A stretch of DNA of 64,000 nt from contig OZ241882.1 in NCBI GenBank assembly GCA_965203255.1, positions 6,200,001-6,264,000 on the forward strand, read 5' to 3'. Positions within the stretch are counted from its first letter, which is position 1; every line of letters starts with the position of its first letter. A program made the position numbers and the translations under genes. This document shows positions 1 to 9,324 of this stretch, one piece after another. The stretch comes from JAPOUP01 sp965203255. Its GTDB lineage: Bacteria; Pseudomonadota; Alphaproteobacteria; Rhodobacterales; Rhodobacteraceae. Below the pieces are notes generated by a model that was not told the DNA's origin, did not search any database, and saw nothing but the letters and a program-made list of their open reading frames with translations.

Positions 1-1
1 C

Positions 2-304
2 CAATCAGAGATTGGCCTTCTGATCTTTGCCGTGCCTCAACGTGGGCATGGTGGGACCGGGGCTGTCGAAGACCCAGAGCTTACGAAAGATATTCAGGCA
101 GTGCTGACCGAACTTGCGACATCCGCCACTGGCTTGTCGAACCGGATCGCGCGGGCCTTGGTCATGGCAGAACCGCCCAGCGTTGGCGATGGAGAAATCA
201 CGGCCAAGGGTAGTCTCAATGTTCGCGCCATACTTGGTCGGCGAGTGGAATTGCTCACACGTCTTTACAATGATGACGACGCCGCAGTAATCAAGCCGAT
301 GTAA
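2..304 (+). CDS. C-terminal end of a feruloyl-CoA-synthase-like AMP-forming acyl-CoA ligase (partial)
   Basis: The frame is open from the window edge to the TAA at 302-304, so only about the last 100 residues are visible. The tail, with an EITAKG motif about 32 residues from the end followed by an arginine-rich helix, matches the end of feruloyl-CoA synthases (adenylate-forming enzymes that activate hydroxycinnamic acids). The A10-type lysine is probably the K of ITAKG. The catalytic core lies outside the window. The next intact gene downstream is a hydratase/dehydrogenase of beta-oxidation type, which would fit side-chain shortening of an aromatic acid; an IS30 element now separates the two. 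The family call rests on the tail alone. Confidence 0.6.
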   Translation, partial: QSEIGLLIFAVPQRGHGGTGAVEDPELTKDIQAVLTELATSATGLSNRIARALVMAEPPSVGDGEITAKGSLNVRAILGRRVELLTRLYNDDDAAVIKPM

Positions 305-441
305 TGGCATGATCGATCCGAGAACAGTCCGTACCATCGCCAGATACACCCTCACGGAAACATCCTATGGCCGCAATGCAGGTGGTAGCTGCGGCGCTCT
401 TCAATCGCCTTTAGGCAGGAGGCCATGATTTGAACGCCCCA
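305..441. other. Short intergenic segment between ligase end and IS30 copy A
   Basis: No coding frame or structure recognised. It ends at the left inverted repeat of the IS30 element. Confidence 0.5.
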
Positions 442-555
442 TTCCACCCTGAAGTGCAACACCAGTGGCGGTGGTGGCCGGTTTTCCTGCCGCATGATGT
501 TGCGTATCGGCCAGGAAGCGGCGACAGTCCCTGTGAGCAAACAGGGGAGACTGCC

Positions 556-1531
556 ATGCCCTAGGGCCATCGCCACCTGACCCGGGACGAAAGATGCCAG
601 ATCGGCGCGCTGAAGGAAAGCGGGCTTTCGGACGGGGCCATCGCGGCCCGTCTGGGCCGTGACCGTTCGTCGGTCTGGCGGGAGCTCCGCCGGAACGGCG
701 GCGGGGGGGGGGGGGGGGGGGGGGGGGGGTACAGCCCCGGGGAGGCGCAGGGGAGGGCGGAGGCCCGCCGCAGCGCGGCGTCCGGGGCCTCCCGCAGGAT
801 GACGCCCGACCGCTGGGCGCGCGTGGAGGGGCTTCTGGCGGAGGGCTGGAGCCCGGAGCAGGTCGCGGGACGGCTGCGTCTGGAGGGCGGCTGGACGGTG
901 GGCCGACAGTGGACATCCGAACACGTCAGGGCCGACAGGAAGGCGGGCGGCAGGCTGTTCCTGCTGCTGCGGCGCCGCGGCAGGAAGCCGAACTGGCGAG
1001 GCGGCAGGCACTCGGGCCGTGGCCACATCCCGGGCCGCGTGGACATCTCCGAGCGGCCGGATGAGGTGGAGAGGAAGGAGCGTGTGGGCGACTGGGAGGC
1101 GGACACGATCATCGGGAAAGGCCACAGCGGGGCGGTGGTCTCCCTTGTGGACAGGGCCTCGAAATACACGTATTCACGGAGGGTTGACCGGAGAACCTCG
1201 GCTGCGGTCTCCGCCGCGATGCTGGAGATGCCGCGGCCGTCCGCCGCGCCCGTCCACACGATCACGGCGGACAACGGCAAGGAGTTCGCGGGCCACGCCG
1301 GCGTCGCGGAGGCGCTCGGGGCCGCCTTCCACTTCGCCACCCCCTGCCACTTCTGGGAGCGTGGCCTGAACGGGCACACCAACGGGCTGGTCCGGCAGTA
1401 CCTGCCGAAGGGGACGGACCTCCGCGCGGTCACCGACGCGGAGGTGAGGGCGGTGCAGGACCGCGCGTCCGCGCCGGGCGCTGGGCCACCGGGCGCCCGC
1501 CGAGGTGCTGCACAAGGCCCGTCCTCCCTGA
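556..1531 (+). pseudogene. IS30 transposase, copy A, inactivated
   Basis: Aligned by eye with the intact copy at 52159-53124. The start codon at 556 is kept but the third codon is TAG where the other copies have GAG. The frame is also disturbed by a run of 27 G residues at 703-729 (6 G in copy B, none in copy C) and by a further shift near 1465-1475 that puts the normal C-terminus out of frame. The DDE core between about 1080 and 1420 is still readable, with ADNGKEF near 1267. An open stretch from 799 to 1698 therefore looks like a gene but lacks the N-terminal HTH. Confidence 0.85.
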
Positions 1532-1596
1532 GGCCGCGCGACCGCCTCCCACCGGCGCGGGCCGGGGCGCCGGGAGGGGGTGGAATGGATTTCGGG

Positions 1597-1655
1597 GTCG
1601 CGTCCGTCCGGGCTCCGGTCGGGCTACGCCCTCCCTGCGTCCGGACGGACGCGAC
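1597..1655 (+). other. Long hairpin 1 in the IS30 3' noncoding region
   Basis: A perfect 15-bp arm, GTCGCGTCCGTCCGG at 1597-1611, pairs with its complement at 1641-1655. The loop carries a second small stem GGGC-TAC-GCCC. The same structure is at 52035-52093 in copy C. It could act as a transcription stop or as a transposition-related structure. Confidence 0.75.
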
Positions 1656-1770
1656 CCGCCCCGGCGGTGGCGTTGCGCCGCCCGGAAAGCCCGGATAACC
1701 TGCATACAGAAGGGACCACAGCCGTCCCGGGGCCGGATCCGCGGTGCCCGGGGGCCGCAGACCACGCCTT

Positions 1771-1819
1771 CCGGCCATTCCCTACGCTCGGGCTACGCCC
1801 CCGCTGCGGGAATGGCCGG
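1771..1819 (+). other. Long hairpin 2 at the IS30 right end
   Basis: The 12-bp arms CCGGCCATTCCC (1771-1782) and GGGAATGGCCGG (1808-1819) enclose an apical CTCGGGCTACGCCC motif. The second arm abuts the right terminal repeat. Copy C has a matching hairpin with different, still complementary arms (51870-51918). Confidence 0.75.
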
Positions 1820-1839
1820 CGTTGCACTTCGGAGTGGAA

Positions 1840-2473
1840 GTGGGAAACGATAATGGAGTAGCCGGGCCTATTGATTGCCACGTGAACGAAGGCCGGTCTG
1901 ATAAGACCGCCTGGATATGCGAACTCCCGATGGCCTCCCATCCTTTGGTAAGCTGATGGTTGCCGTTGATCTGAAATTGCTTTTCATTGAATTCAGCAGG
2001 GATATCACGGCGGCAGAGGGTTGCCCACTGAGGAATTCACCAGTCTCTATGGTCAAGAGGGATGTCGTGACCTTCAATCGGATGCGCTCAGTCAGATTAC
2101 ATCACCGTGAAATCGAATGATCCTTGAGGTAAGTGGCGGTATTGTGTCTGACCAAGAAACATTCGGCATACTGCTGAGACGTTTTTATGCCGTTTGGATC
2201 AAATCCTCCCCATCCGAATACATCGAGCGTGTCTGCGCAAGAGGCGATCTGAGACTGTTGGCTGGGAATCCACAAGCAATGAGTTATTCGCGGCAGATTC
2301 CGAAAGACCACGAGGAAGGATACCGATAGGTAGAGCATACACTGGATACTTCTGGAAAGAGGGTCGAGACCAACCCTGCGGAACTGCGTGACCTGATCGT
2401 CGCACGCCAGACTCTGGACGAACCTTTGTCCTCATGCCAGAAAATCGGCTCTTCAGCCAGGTGAAAGGGGTGA
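1840..2473. other. Intergenic stretch, no gene recognised
   Basis: About 630 bp between IS30 copy A and the next gene. Short open frames exist on both strands but none has family features or a good ribosome-binding site. It may include relics of the locus into which the IS30 inserted. Confidence 0.5.
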
Positions 2474-4540
2474 ATGATGAGTGTTGTCAGACGCTGTGAA
2501 AGGAACGTCGGGTATGTCGAGTTGAACAATCCGCCAGTGAACGCCATAGGTCAATCGATGCGGCAAGGCCTGCTTGACGCCGTTCGATGGGCCGAGACTG
2601 AGATGTTGGACCGGGTTATAATCAGTGGGGCCGGGCGCGTCTTCGCAGCCGGGGCCGACATCCGCGAATTCGACAACAGGCCTGTCGAACCACACCTCCC
2701 GGATGTGCTGTATGCAATCGACGAGAGCTTTGTGCCTTGGATTGCGGCCATCAATGGAGTGGCATTGGGCGGAGGGGCAGAACTCGCGCTCGCATGCAGG
2801 ATGCGCATTATGGCCCCAGATGCCCGGATTGGGCTGCCGGAAGTGACTCTTGGTGTGATCCCTGGTGCCGGAGGTACAGGACGGCTCCCGCGACTGGTCG
2901 GGCTTGAAACGGCACTTAAAATGATCGCAGGCGGAAGGACACTAGGCTCGGATGCCGCGCTGGCAACCGGTCTTGTTCATGGGATTGACAATGATCCAGT
3001 TGAAGCGGCGTTCCAAGCCAACTCTGAAGAACTCCGGGGCATCCTACCGACTTGGGAACTGCCACCACCTGACTTAATGCCTGACGCATTCAACGAGGCG
3101 AGAGCCGCCGTGTCGCCTAGGAAAGTCGGTCCGACCGCGGCGAATCGTGCGATAGACGTGGTTGAGCAAAGTCTAGGCCTTTCCTTTCACGACGCCTTGC
3201 AGGTTGAGCGGGCGGCCTTTCTCGAACTGCGCGAGTCAGCGCAGGCGACGGCGCTCAGGCACATTTTCTTTGCCGAACGTGCGGCAAAGGCACCGAGTCG
3301 GCTAGTCGACGTTCAGGTCGGGCTAGGTCATGTCGCCGTTGTCGGCGGCGGCACAATGGGAGCGGGGATCGCATATTCGCTCCTGAATGGTGGCTTTCAG
3401 GTGTCGCTTCTTGAGGTTGATGCTGAGGGGACGGAGCGAGCGCGACAGAATGTCGAGAAGATCATTTCGGACAGTACTCAACGTGGCCTGATCGACGAAA
3501 ACGGTGCTGCAGACCGCCGCAATCGATTGGTGGTAACCGCCGAGTACGCCAAGGTGGCCAGTGCAGATCTTGCCATCGAAGCGGCGTTTGAAAGCATGGA
3601 GACAAAGAAAGACATATTCGCCAGGCTTGAGGCGACGTTATCACCGCACGCGATCCTTGCCACGAACACTTCCTACCTCGATATCGACGAGATCGCATCG
3701 GTTGTGTGCGATCCGGCCAGAGTGTTGGGGCTGCACTTTTTCGCTCCTGCGCACGTCATGAAACTCTTGGAGATCGTACGCGGCGAGAAGACGGGCGAAA
3801 CCGCATTGGCCACCGGCTTCAGTCTTGCAAAGAAGCTTCGAAAAGTTCCGGTCCTGGCTCGGGTCTGTGATGGTTTCATCGGCAATCGGATCCTGGCCCG
3901 CTACCGAGAAGCCGCCGATACAGTTCTGATGGACGGTTCGACGCCGTGGAAGATTGACGAGGCAATGGTCAGATTTGGCTTTGCCATGGGACCCTATGAG
4001 ACACAGGATCTTTCTGGCCTTGATATTGCCTACGCCAATCGTCGGCGGCAGGATGCAAATCGCGATTCCAGTCGACGCTACATTCCGATTGCAGACCGCT
4101 TGGTTGAGCTTGGTAGACTTGGCAGGAAGACCGGTGCAGGCTGGTATTGCTATCCCGGCGGAGGCAAAATGGAAGATCCCATAGTTGCCGACCTTGCCAT
4201 TGAGGAGGCTTGTTTCGCCGGGATCGAGCGGACAGATTTCAAGCATGAGGACATTGTGGAGCGGTTGCTTCTGGCAATGATCAATGAGGCGTCAGATATC
4301 CTGAGCGAAGGAATCGCCGAGCATGCGCACGATATTGATCTCGTTACCGTCTTTGGCTACGGCTTTCCGCGTTGGAGGGGCGGTCTGATGCACTATGCAG
4401 ATACGATCGGTGCCAGTACCATCATCGAAAAGATCAATGCACTGGCCAAAGGAGATGCGTTTGCCTGGCAACCCAGTTCAGTTCTAAGCCGCTGTGCCGA
4501 AACTGGAACACGTCTTGCCGACTGGCGATCCGCGGCATGA
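2474..4540 (+). CDS. Bifunctional enoyl-CoA hydratase/3-hydroxyacyl-CoA dehydrogenase (FadB/FadJ type)
   Basis: A 688-residue fusion of two beta-oxidation activities. Residues about 10-190 form a crotonase domain, with oxyanion-hole segments around AAGADIREF and GGGAELALA and a catalytic-loop segment at GLPEVTLGVIPGAGGTG. From about residue 287 an NAD-binding Rossmann fold begins (VAVVGGGTMGAGIA), followed by a segment with ATNTSYLDI and the two C-terminal dehydrogenase domains. Length fits the alphaproteobacterial FadB/FadJ group. The start is ATG at 2474 (a second ATG follows at 2477) behind a GAAAGGGG purine run. With the ligase fragment upstream it may act in degrading a hydroxycinnamate or a fatty acid; the substrate is inference. 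Confidence 0.93.
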   Translation: MMSVVRRCERNVGYVELNNPPVNAIGQSMRQGLLDAVRWAETEMLDRVIISGAGRVFAAGADIREFDNRPVEPHLPDVLYAIDESFVPWIAAINGVALGGGAELALACRMRIMAPDARIGLPEVTLGVIPGAGGTGRLPRLVGLETALKMIAGGRTLGSDAALATGLVHGIDNDPVEAAFQANSEELRGILPTWELPPPDLMPDAFNEARAAVSPRKVGPTAANRAIDVVEQSLGLSFHDALQVERAAFLELRESAQATALRHIFFAERAAKAPSRLVDVQVGLGHVAVVGGGTMGAGIAYSLLNGGFQVSLLEVDAEGTERARQNVEKIISDSTQRGLIDENGAADRRNRLVVTAEYAKVASADLAIEAAFESMETKKDIFARLEATLSPHAILATNTSYLDIDEIASVVCDPARVLGLHFFAPAHVMKLLEIVRGEKTGETALATGFSLAKKLRKVPVLARVCDGFIGNRILARYREAADTVLMDGSTPWKIDEAMVRFGFAMGPYETQDLSGLDIAYANRRRQDANRDSSRRYIPIADRLVELGRLGRKTGAGWYCYPGGGKMEDPIVADLAIEEACFAGIERTDFKHEDIVERLLLAMINEASDILSEGIAEHAHDIDLVTVFGYGFPRWRGGLMHYADTIGASTIIEKINALAKGDAFAWQPSSVLSRCAETGTRLADWRSAA

Positions 4541-4785
4541 CCGAAATTCGAGGTTTTCGGAAGTCCGGTCCCGTCACAAACCGGCATTGCCACCATTTAT
4601 GCTCTTCCGTTTGCCGTGCAATGGTCGTCGCCACTGCTGAAGAGATGTGCATACGCCAATAGCTAGTGCTTGCCAGAGAACATTCAATCCATTGATTTTA
4701 AACGGAAAATCCGACATTCTCCGGTCCGGAGATCTCGCCGGAAGGACCGGTTTCGGGTTCTTTCGGCGCAATACGGGCAGAAAAC

Positions 4786-5745
4786 GGTGAATCTTCGGGA
4801 GAAAGGTATAGGAAACTCCATCAATCCGCAGCCGGAACCCGGCGGGGATTGCATCGGGGACATCGAGTTGGACTTCAGGTTCAGGGACGACATCCGCGCC
4901 CTGCCCATCGGGCTCCATCACCCCTTTGCGGACGGGGATTTCCGCGAGCGCCTGTTCGCGTCATGGACGGGTACGTCCTTCCTGGGGTCGACAGGACCGT
5001 GGGGCGTCCGGGCATGGAGATGTGGTGGATTCTGGTGATGGGCGTGGGCAGGTACGGACTGGCCTGCGACTTCGGCCGTCTCCACGAACTGGCGAACGAG
5101 CACAAGACGTTGCGTCAGCTCCTGGGCCACGCGGACATTTGGGACAAGGAGCGGTACGGGTATCGGACGCTGGTGGACAATGTGAGCCTCCTGCGCCTCT
5201 AGCTGTTGGTCGAGGTCAGCCGCCTGATCGGCGGGAGCGGCCATACGGTCGCAGGAAAAAGCCCGGTCCATGCCCTTGCGCGGGCGCTGTGACTCCTTCG
5301 TGACCGAGGCCGACATGCGCTTCCCGACGGACGCAAGCCTGCTGTAGGATGCGATGGGCTGCCTTGACCCGCACGACGGGCCGTGCGGCGGCCGGGCACG
5401 GCGTCCCCGGCTGGCGCCAGTGGAAGCACCTGCAGAGATCTCAGGCGGCTGTTCCGGAAGGTCCGGTCGACCTGCCGCGCAAACCCGGAACGGGTAGAGG
5501 CATGCCTCGGTCGCTGCCGCGATCCCGTCCTTCGCGTCGAGGAAAGCCTGCCCGCGCTGGCGGCGATCGGCGCCTCGGCTTGGACTGTCACGCAGATCAA
5601 GGGCTTCTTGGCGAATGCCGTTTGCCAGACCGCCCGGACTGCCCCCCCCCCTCCGGCACGGGAAGGTGTTCCCGGTCTTCGAGTCGCACACGCGCTGGAT
5701 CCCGAAGGGCAGGGCGGGAAGAACGCAATCTCATCATTTTGACGG
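4786..5745 (+). pseudogene. ISNCY-type transposase, decayed
   Basis: Reading across at least three frames gives a recognisable ISNCY-type transposase: LDFRFRDDIRALPIGLHH near 4870, then VGRPGMEMWWILVMGV and LACDFGRLHELANEH after a shift near 4965, VDNVSLL near 5175, a FVTEADMRFPTD segment near 5300, and a final FESHTRWIPKGRAG near 5680. A TAG near 5345 and more shifts break the rest. No intact frame longer than about 120 codons remains, so it is inactive. Element ends were not identified. Confidence 0.72.
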
Positions 5746-5863
5746 ATCCGGGACAGGATCAGGCCGCTGCAATTTTCATGTTCCTCGATGCTTCTGAACC
5801 ATTCAATGTTAAAGGCATTTTTGCAAGAGCCGGGAACATTGATCTTTCCTATACGGTGCCCCG

Positions 5864-6637
5864 TTCCACCCTGAAGTGCAACACCAGTGGCGGTGGTGAC
5901 CGGTTTTCCGGCCGCATGATGTTGCGTATCGGCCAGGAAGCGGCGACAGTCCCTGTGATGCAACATGGGAGACTGCCATGCCCGAGGGCCATCGCCACCT
6001 GACCCGGGACGAAAGATGCCGGATCGGCGCGCTGAAGGAAAGCGGGCTGTCCGACGGGGCCATCGCCGCCCGCTGGGCCGTGACCGGACGACGGTCTGGC
6101 GGGAGCTGCGCCGTAACGGCGGCGGCGGGGGGTACAGCCCCGGGGAGGCGCAGGGGAGGGCGGAGGCCCGCCGCAGCGCGGCCTCCAGTGTTCCCCGCAG
6201 GATGACGCCCGACCGCTGGGCGCAGGTGGAGGGGCTTCTGGCGGAGGGCTGGAGCCCGGAGCAGGTCGCGGGACGGCTGCGTCTGGAGGGCGGCTGGACG
6301 GTGGGCCGCCAGTGGATATACGAACGTGTGAAGGCCGACCGGAAGGCGGGCGGCAGGCTGTTCCTGCTGCTGCGGCGCCGCGGCAGGAAGCCGGACCGGC
6401 GAGGCGGCAGGCACTCGGGCCGTGGCCACATCCCGGGCCGGGTGGACATCTCCGGGAGGCCGGAGGAGGCGGGGAGCAGGGAGCGGGTCGGCGACCGGGA
6501 GGCGGACACGGTCATCGGGAAAGGCCACAGCGGGGCGGTGGTCTCCCTTGTGGGCCGCGCCTCGAAATACACGTGTTCACGGAGGGCTGGCCGACGCACC
6601 TCGGCCGCGGTCTCCGCCGCGATGCTGCGGCCGTTCG
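5864..6637 (+). mobile_element. IS30-family element, copy B (3' end missing)
   Basis: The left end TTCCACCCTGAAGTGCAAC at 5864 matches copy A, as does the sequence that follows, with point differences. Similarity stops at about 6637, in the middle of the transposase, where a nucleoside hydrolase fragment begins. The right third of the element and its right repeat are absent, so a deletion has joined the element to the neighbouring gene. Confidence 0.85.
5978..6637 (+). pseudogene. IS30 transposase, copy B, frameshifted and truncated
   Basis: ATG at 5978 gives the usual MPEGHRHLTRDERC start. One base is lost near 6070 (CCCGCTGGGCC against CCCGTCTGGGCC in copies A and C), shifting the frame inside the HTH region. 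The DDE part is cut after about 220 codons at the junction near 6637, so it cannot make an active transposase. Confidence 0.85.
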
Positions 6638-7041
6638 TGCTCAGTTCCGGTGTCCCGATCAACCTGTTGCCACTTGATGTGATGCATCAGATGTTGTCGA
6701 CCCCGAACGTCTTAATGCGATGAGTGCCATCGGAAATCGCTGCGGCCCCGCGCTCGCTGATATGCTGACTTTCTCCGAGAGCTTCGATCTCGACAAGTAT
6801 GGCTGGGAGGGTGCACCGCTGCACGGTCCATGCGTTCCTGCCTACATGCTTGAACCGGAGATCTTTTCAGGCCGGCACATCAATGTGTCGATTGAACGCA
6901 GCAGCCCGCTCACACTCGGTATGACAACTGCGGAATGATGGCAGATTACAGACCGGCCGAAAAACGTATTTTACGGTGCGCAATGGAGATTCCGCACGCT
7001 ACTACCAGCTTCTGCAAGATTGTCTAAAGTGCCTTCATTAG
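6638..7041 (+). pseudogene. Inosine/uridine-preferring nucleoside hydrolase, 3' remnant
   Basis: Reading across frames gives PINLLPLDVMHQMLSTP, then after a shift at about 6719 IGNRCGPALADMLTFSE, FDLDKYGWEGAPLHGPC and GMTTAE, and after further breaks near 6938 and 6975 VRNGDSARYYQLLQDC to a TAG at 7039-7041. This is the C-terminal third of a nucleoside hydrolase (ribonucleoside N-glycosidase), including the segment around the GAPLH[DG]PC histidine. The 5' part is gone, replaced by IS30 copy B. Several frame breaks show it is dead. Confidence 0.72.
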
Positions 7042-7139
7042 TGCGTTTTTTTTGCCAAGGGTTCAAAAATCATCCGATTGGCTTTCGCAGTGAATGACGG
7101 CCCAGGGGAAATGCATCAACGCCGCGGAATGTATCATGC

Positions 7140-8543
7140 TCAGACTTGGAAAATACGTTCCGGGAAATCCAGAGCCGCATGAAGCCGCCCGGCGAGACCG
7201 AGAAGCCCTACCTCGTCATACCAGCGGCCCACGATCTGGAGCCCAATGGGGAGCCCATTGCGGTCCCAGCCTATCGGCAGCGTCAACGCAGGGTGGCCGG
7301 TGAGGTTGAATGGCAGGGTGTAAGGATACCAAGCCGCCCGGATCGGTCCGCAATTGGTTCCGGCGATCTCGAGGTCTGCATGCGGGTCGGTGTCGGCAGG
7401 AATCGACGGGAACGCAAGGGTGGGTGTCACCAAGTAATCGCAACTGTCGAAAAACCGTTCGACCTGCCGATAGACATCGGTTCGCAAACCGGCGGCGCGT
7501 TGCACCTCGATCCCGGTATGCGCTTCTCCGTTCCTGATGGTCCTGATGAACGTTTTGTCGAAAAGGTCTGGTGTTTCTGCAACGCGCGTGCCGGTGCGAG
7601 CGGCGAGCAGGGTCTCGAGGATGACCCGGAAATGCGACTCTAGGGAAACGAAATCCAGATCCGTTTCCGAGACCTCGGCGTCGAGACCGGTGAGCACGCC
7701 AATTGCCTTTTCGGTCGCGGTCACAACGTCCGGTGCAACAGCCTGATTGCCAACTTTGAGCGTCCACCCGACCCGGAACTTATCCGGCATATGGTCACAG
7801 TCTGGCATGGTCTTCGACCAGGGATCCTCGGGTGTCGGGCCAGCCATGACGTCATACATGACACGCAGGTCATCAATATTGCGTGCCATGGGACCGATAT
7901 AGGAATTGTTTGCGAACAAATCGGGCGCATGGACATGAGGGATACGCCCGAGAGTCGCTTTAAGCCCGAAGGTGCCGCAGACCGAGGCGGGAATGCGCAC
8001 CGACCCGCCCCCGTCGGTGCCCACGGCCAACGGCACCTGCCGCCATGTGACAGAGGCTGCCGCACCGCCGCTCGAGCCGCCGCTGGTGTAGGCCGGGTTC
8101 CACGGATTGAGCGTCTCACCAAAAAGCTGGCCTCTGGTGATCGGCTTGTGGCCGAATTCGGGGGTCGTCGTCTTGCCCACGATGATCGCTCCCGCTGCTC
8201 GCAGGCGGGCGACCGGAACTGCATCTTCGAATGCGAACTCGCCGGCAAAGGCGCGCGAGCCGAACGATGTTGGCATGCCTTTGACATGCACCAGATCCTT
8301 GACCGACACGGGTATGCCAGCGAGCGGCCCCGGGTCCTCGTTCGCTGCGAGCCTGGCATCGATTGCGTCGGCTGCTGAAAGGGCACCTGCCGCATCGACA
8401 TGGATGAAGGCATTGGCGCTCGGCTCGGTCGCTTCGATATGGCCCAGAAACGCCTCGACCACCGTGTGCGCCCGGATTTCGCGGCTGCGTACCCGGCCGG
8501 CGATTTCGGTCGCCGTCATCGCTGTCAGATCATTGGTGTCCAT
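7140..8543 (-). CDS. Amidase (amidase-signature family)
   Basis: A 467-residue amidase with the family's Ser-cisSer-Lys triad: lysine 82 in SVKD, serine 158 in the GGSSGG loop and serine 181 in TDGGGS. It should hydrolyse an amide to acid and ammonia in the cytoplasm. ATG at 8543 is preferred over 8549 because the GAGGAG then lies six bases upstream. It is the last gene of an eight-gene minus-strand operon and starts about ten bases after the upstream dehydrogenase stops. With an importer and a deacetylase in the operon it probably releases nitrogen from the imported compound. GatA is less likely because gatB and gatC are absent and the context is catabolic. Confidence 0.88.
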   Translation of the reverse strand: MDTNDLTAMTATEIAGRVRSREIRAHTVVEAFLGHIEATEPSANAFIHVDAAGALSAADAIDARLAANEDPGPLAGIPVSVKDLVHVKGMPTSFGSRAFAGEFAFEDAVPVARLRAAGAIIVGKTTTPEFGHKPITRGQLFGETLNPWNPAYTSGGSSGGAAASVTWRQVPLAVGTDGGGSVRIPASVCGTFGLKATLGRIPHVHAPDLFANNSYIGPMARNIDDLRVMYDVMAGPTPEDPWSKTMPDCDHMPDKFRVGWTLKVGNQAVAPDVVTATEKAIGVLTGLDAEVSETDLDFVSLESHFRVILETLLAARTGTRVAETPDLFDKTFIRTIRNGEAHTGIEVQRAAGLRTDVYRQVERFFDSCDYLVTPTLAFPSIPADTDPHADLEIAGTNCGPIRAAWYPYTLPFNLTGHPALTLPIGWDRNGLPIGLQIVGRWYDEVGLLGLAGRLHAALDFPERIFQV

Positions 8544-8553
8544 CGCCATCTCC

Positions 8554-9312
8554 TCAGATCATCCAGCGCCCGCCGTCGATCAGCAGGGTCTGTCCGGTGA
8601 TGTAGCCACTGGCGGCGCTGGCCAGGAAATGCACAGCGTTCGCTACGTCGTCGACCGAACCGACGCGACCGAGCGGCACGTTTGCACGGATACCATCGAT
8701 CACATCAACCGGAAGGCGGCCATGAGCCCGTGTCCGGATTGCGCCGGGCGCAATGGCGTTGACGTTTATTTGGTGTGATGCCAATTCGCGGGCAAGCGAG
8801 CGGGTAAAGCCGATGACCCCCATCTTGGCCGCCGCGTAGTCGGCCAGCCCGGCATCACCAAAAAATGCTGCATCCGTCGACATATTGATAATCCGGCCGC
8901 GCCCTCTTTCCACCATCGAGGGCGCTATTAGCCGGCTGGTGCGCATTGTGGCCAAAAGTGAAATCTCGATCACAAAGCGCCAGGTCTCCTCTTCGGATAC
9001 AGTGAATGGACCGGCTCTGTCACGCGCACTCTGCCCGACATTGTTGAACAGAATCCCGATGGCGCCAAGATCGGCCTCGATACGCCGGATGGCCTCGGCC
9101 ATCGCCTGAGCGTCCGTGCAATCGAGCTGGATGTGAAGAGCCTTTCGACCGAGTGCCCGGATCTCCGCAGCGAGCTCAGCGAGTGGGTCCCCTTCCAGAT
9201 CAAGCAGCGCAACATCACCACCAGCTCGCGCCAGAGCGAGCGCACTAGCGCGCCCAATCCCGTTTGCTGCTCCGGTGACCAGTGCCACCTCGTCCAGATC
9301 GAAGGGAGACAT
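8554..9312 (-). CDS. Short-chain dehydrogenase/reductase (SDR), first of two
   Basis: 252 residues with the classical SDR layout: TGAANGIG cofactor loop at 13-20, NNVG at 90-93, catalytic serine 145, and Y159-x3-K163 in YAAAK. The C-terminal SGYITGQTLLIDGG stretch is typical. An aspartate after the second strand (LLDLEGD) suggests NAD(H) rather than NADP(H). It should oxidise or reduce a hydroxyl/keto group of the operon's substrate. It lies between a second SDR and the amidase with gaps of about ten bases, so the genes are co-transcribed. The two SDRs are only distantly similar and probably catalyse different steps. Confidence 0.88.
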   Translation of the reverse strand: MSPFDLDEVALVTGAANGIGRASALALARAGGDVALLDLEGDPLAELAAEIRALGRKALHIQLDCTDAQAMAEAIRRIEADLGAIGILFNNVGQSARDRAGPFTVSEEETWRFVIEISLLATMRTSRLIAPSMVERGRGRIINMSTDAAFFGDAGLADYAAAKMGVIGFTRSLARELASHQINVNAIAPGAIRTRAHGRLPVDVIDGIRANVPLGRVGSVDDVANAVHFLASAASGYITGQTLLIDGGRWMI

Positions 9313-9324
9313 CGTCGACTCCTC

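Larger units (their letters stand above)
442..1839 (+). mobile_element. IS30-family element, copy A (decayed but full length)
   Basis: Left end TTCCACCCTGAAGTGCAAC at 442; right end, read inward on the other strand, TTCCACTCCGAAGTGCAAC ending at 1839. The length of 1398 bp agrees with the intact copy C (about 1390 bp). The transposase is broken and the interior holds a 27-base G run. Two long hairpins lie between the transposase and the right end. The target duplication was not resolved. Confidence 0.85.

Noticed and set aside
561..1778. A long minus-strand open frame opposite IS30 copy A
   Set aside because: Shadow frame of the transposase region; composition is proline/arginine-rich without domains.
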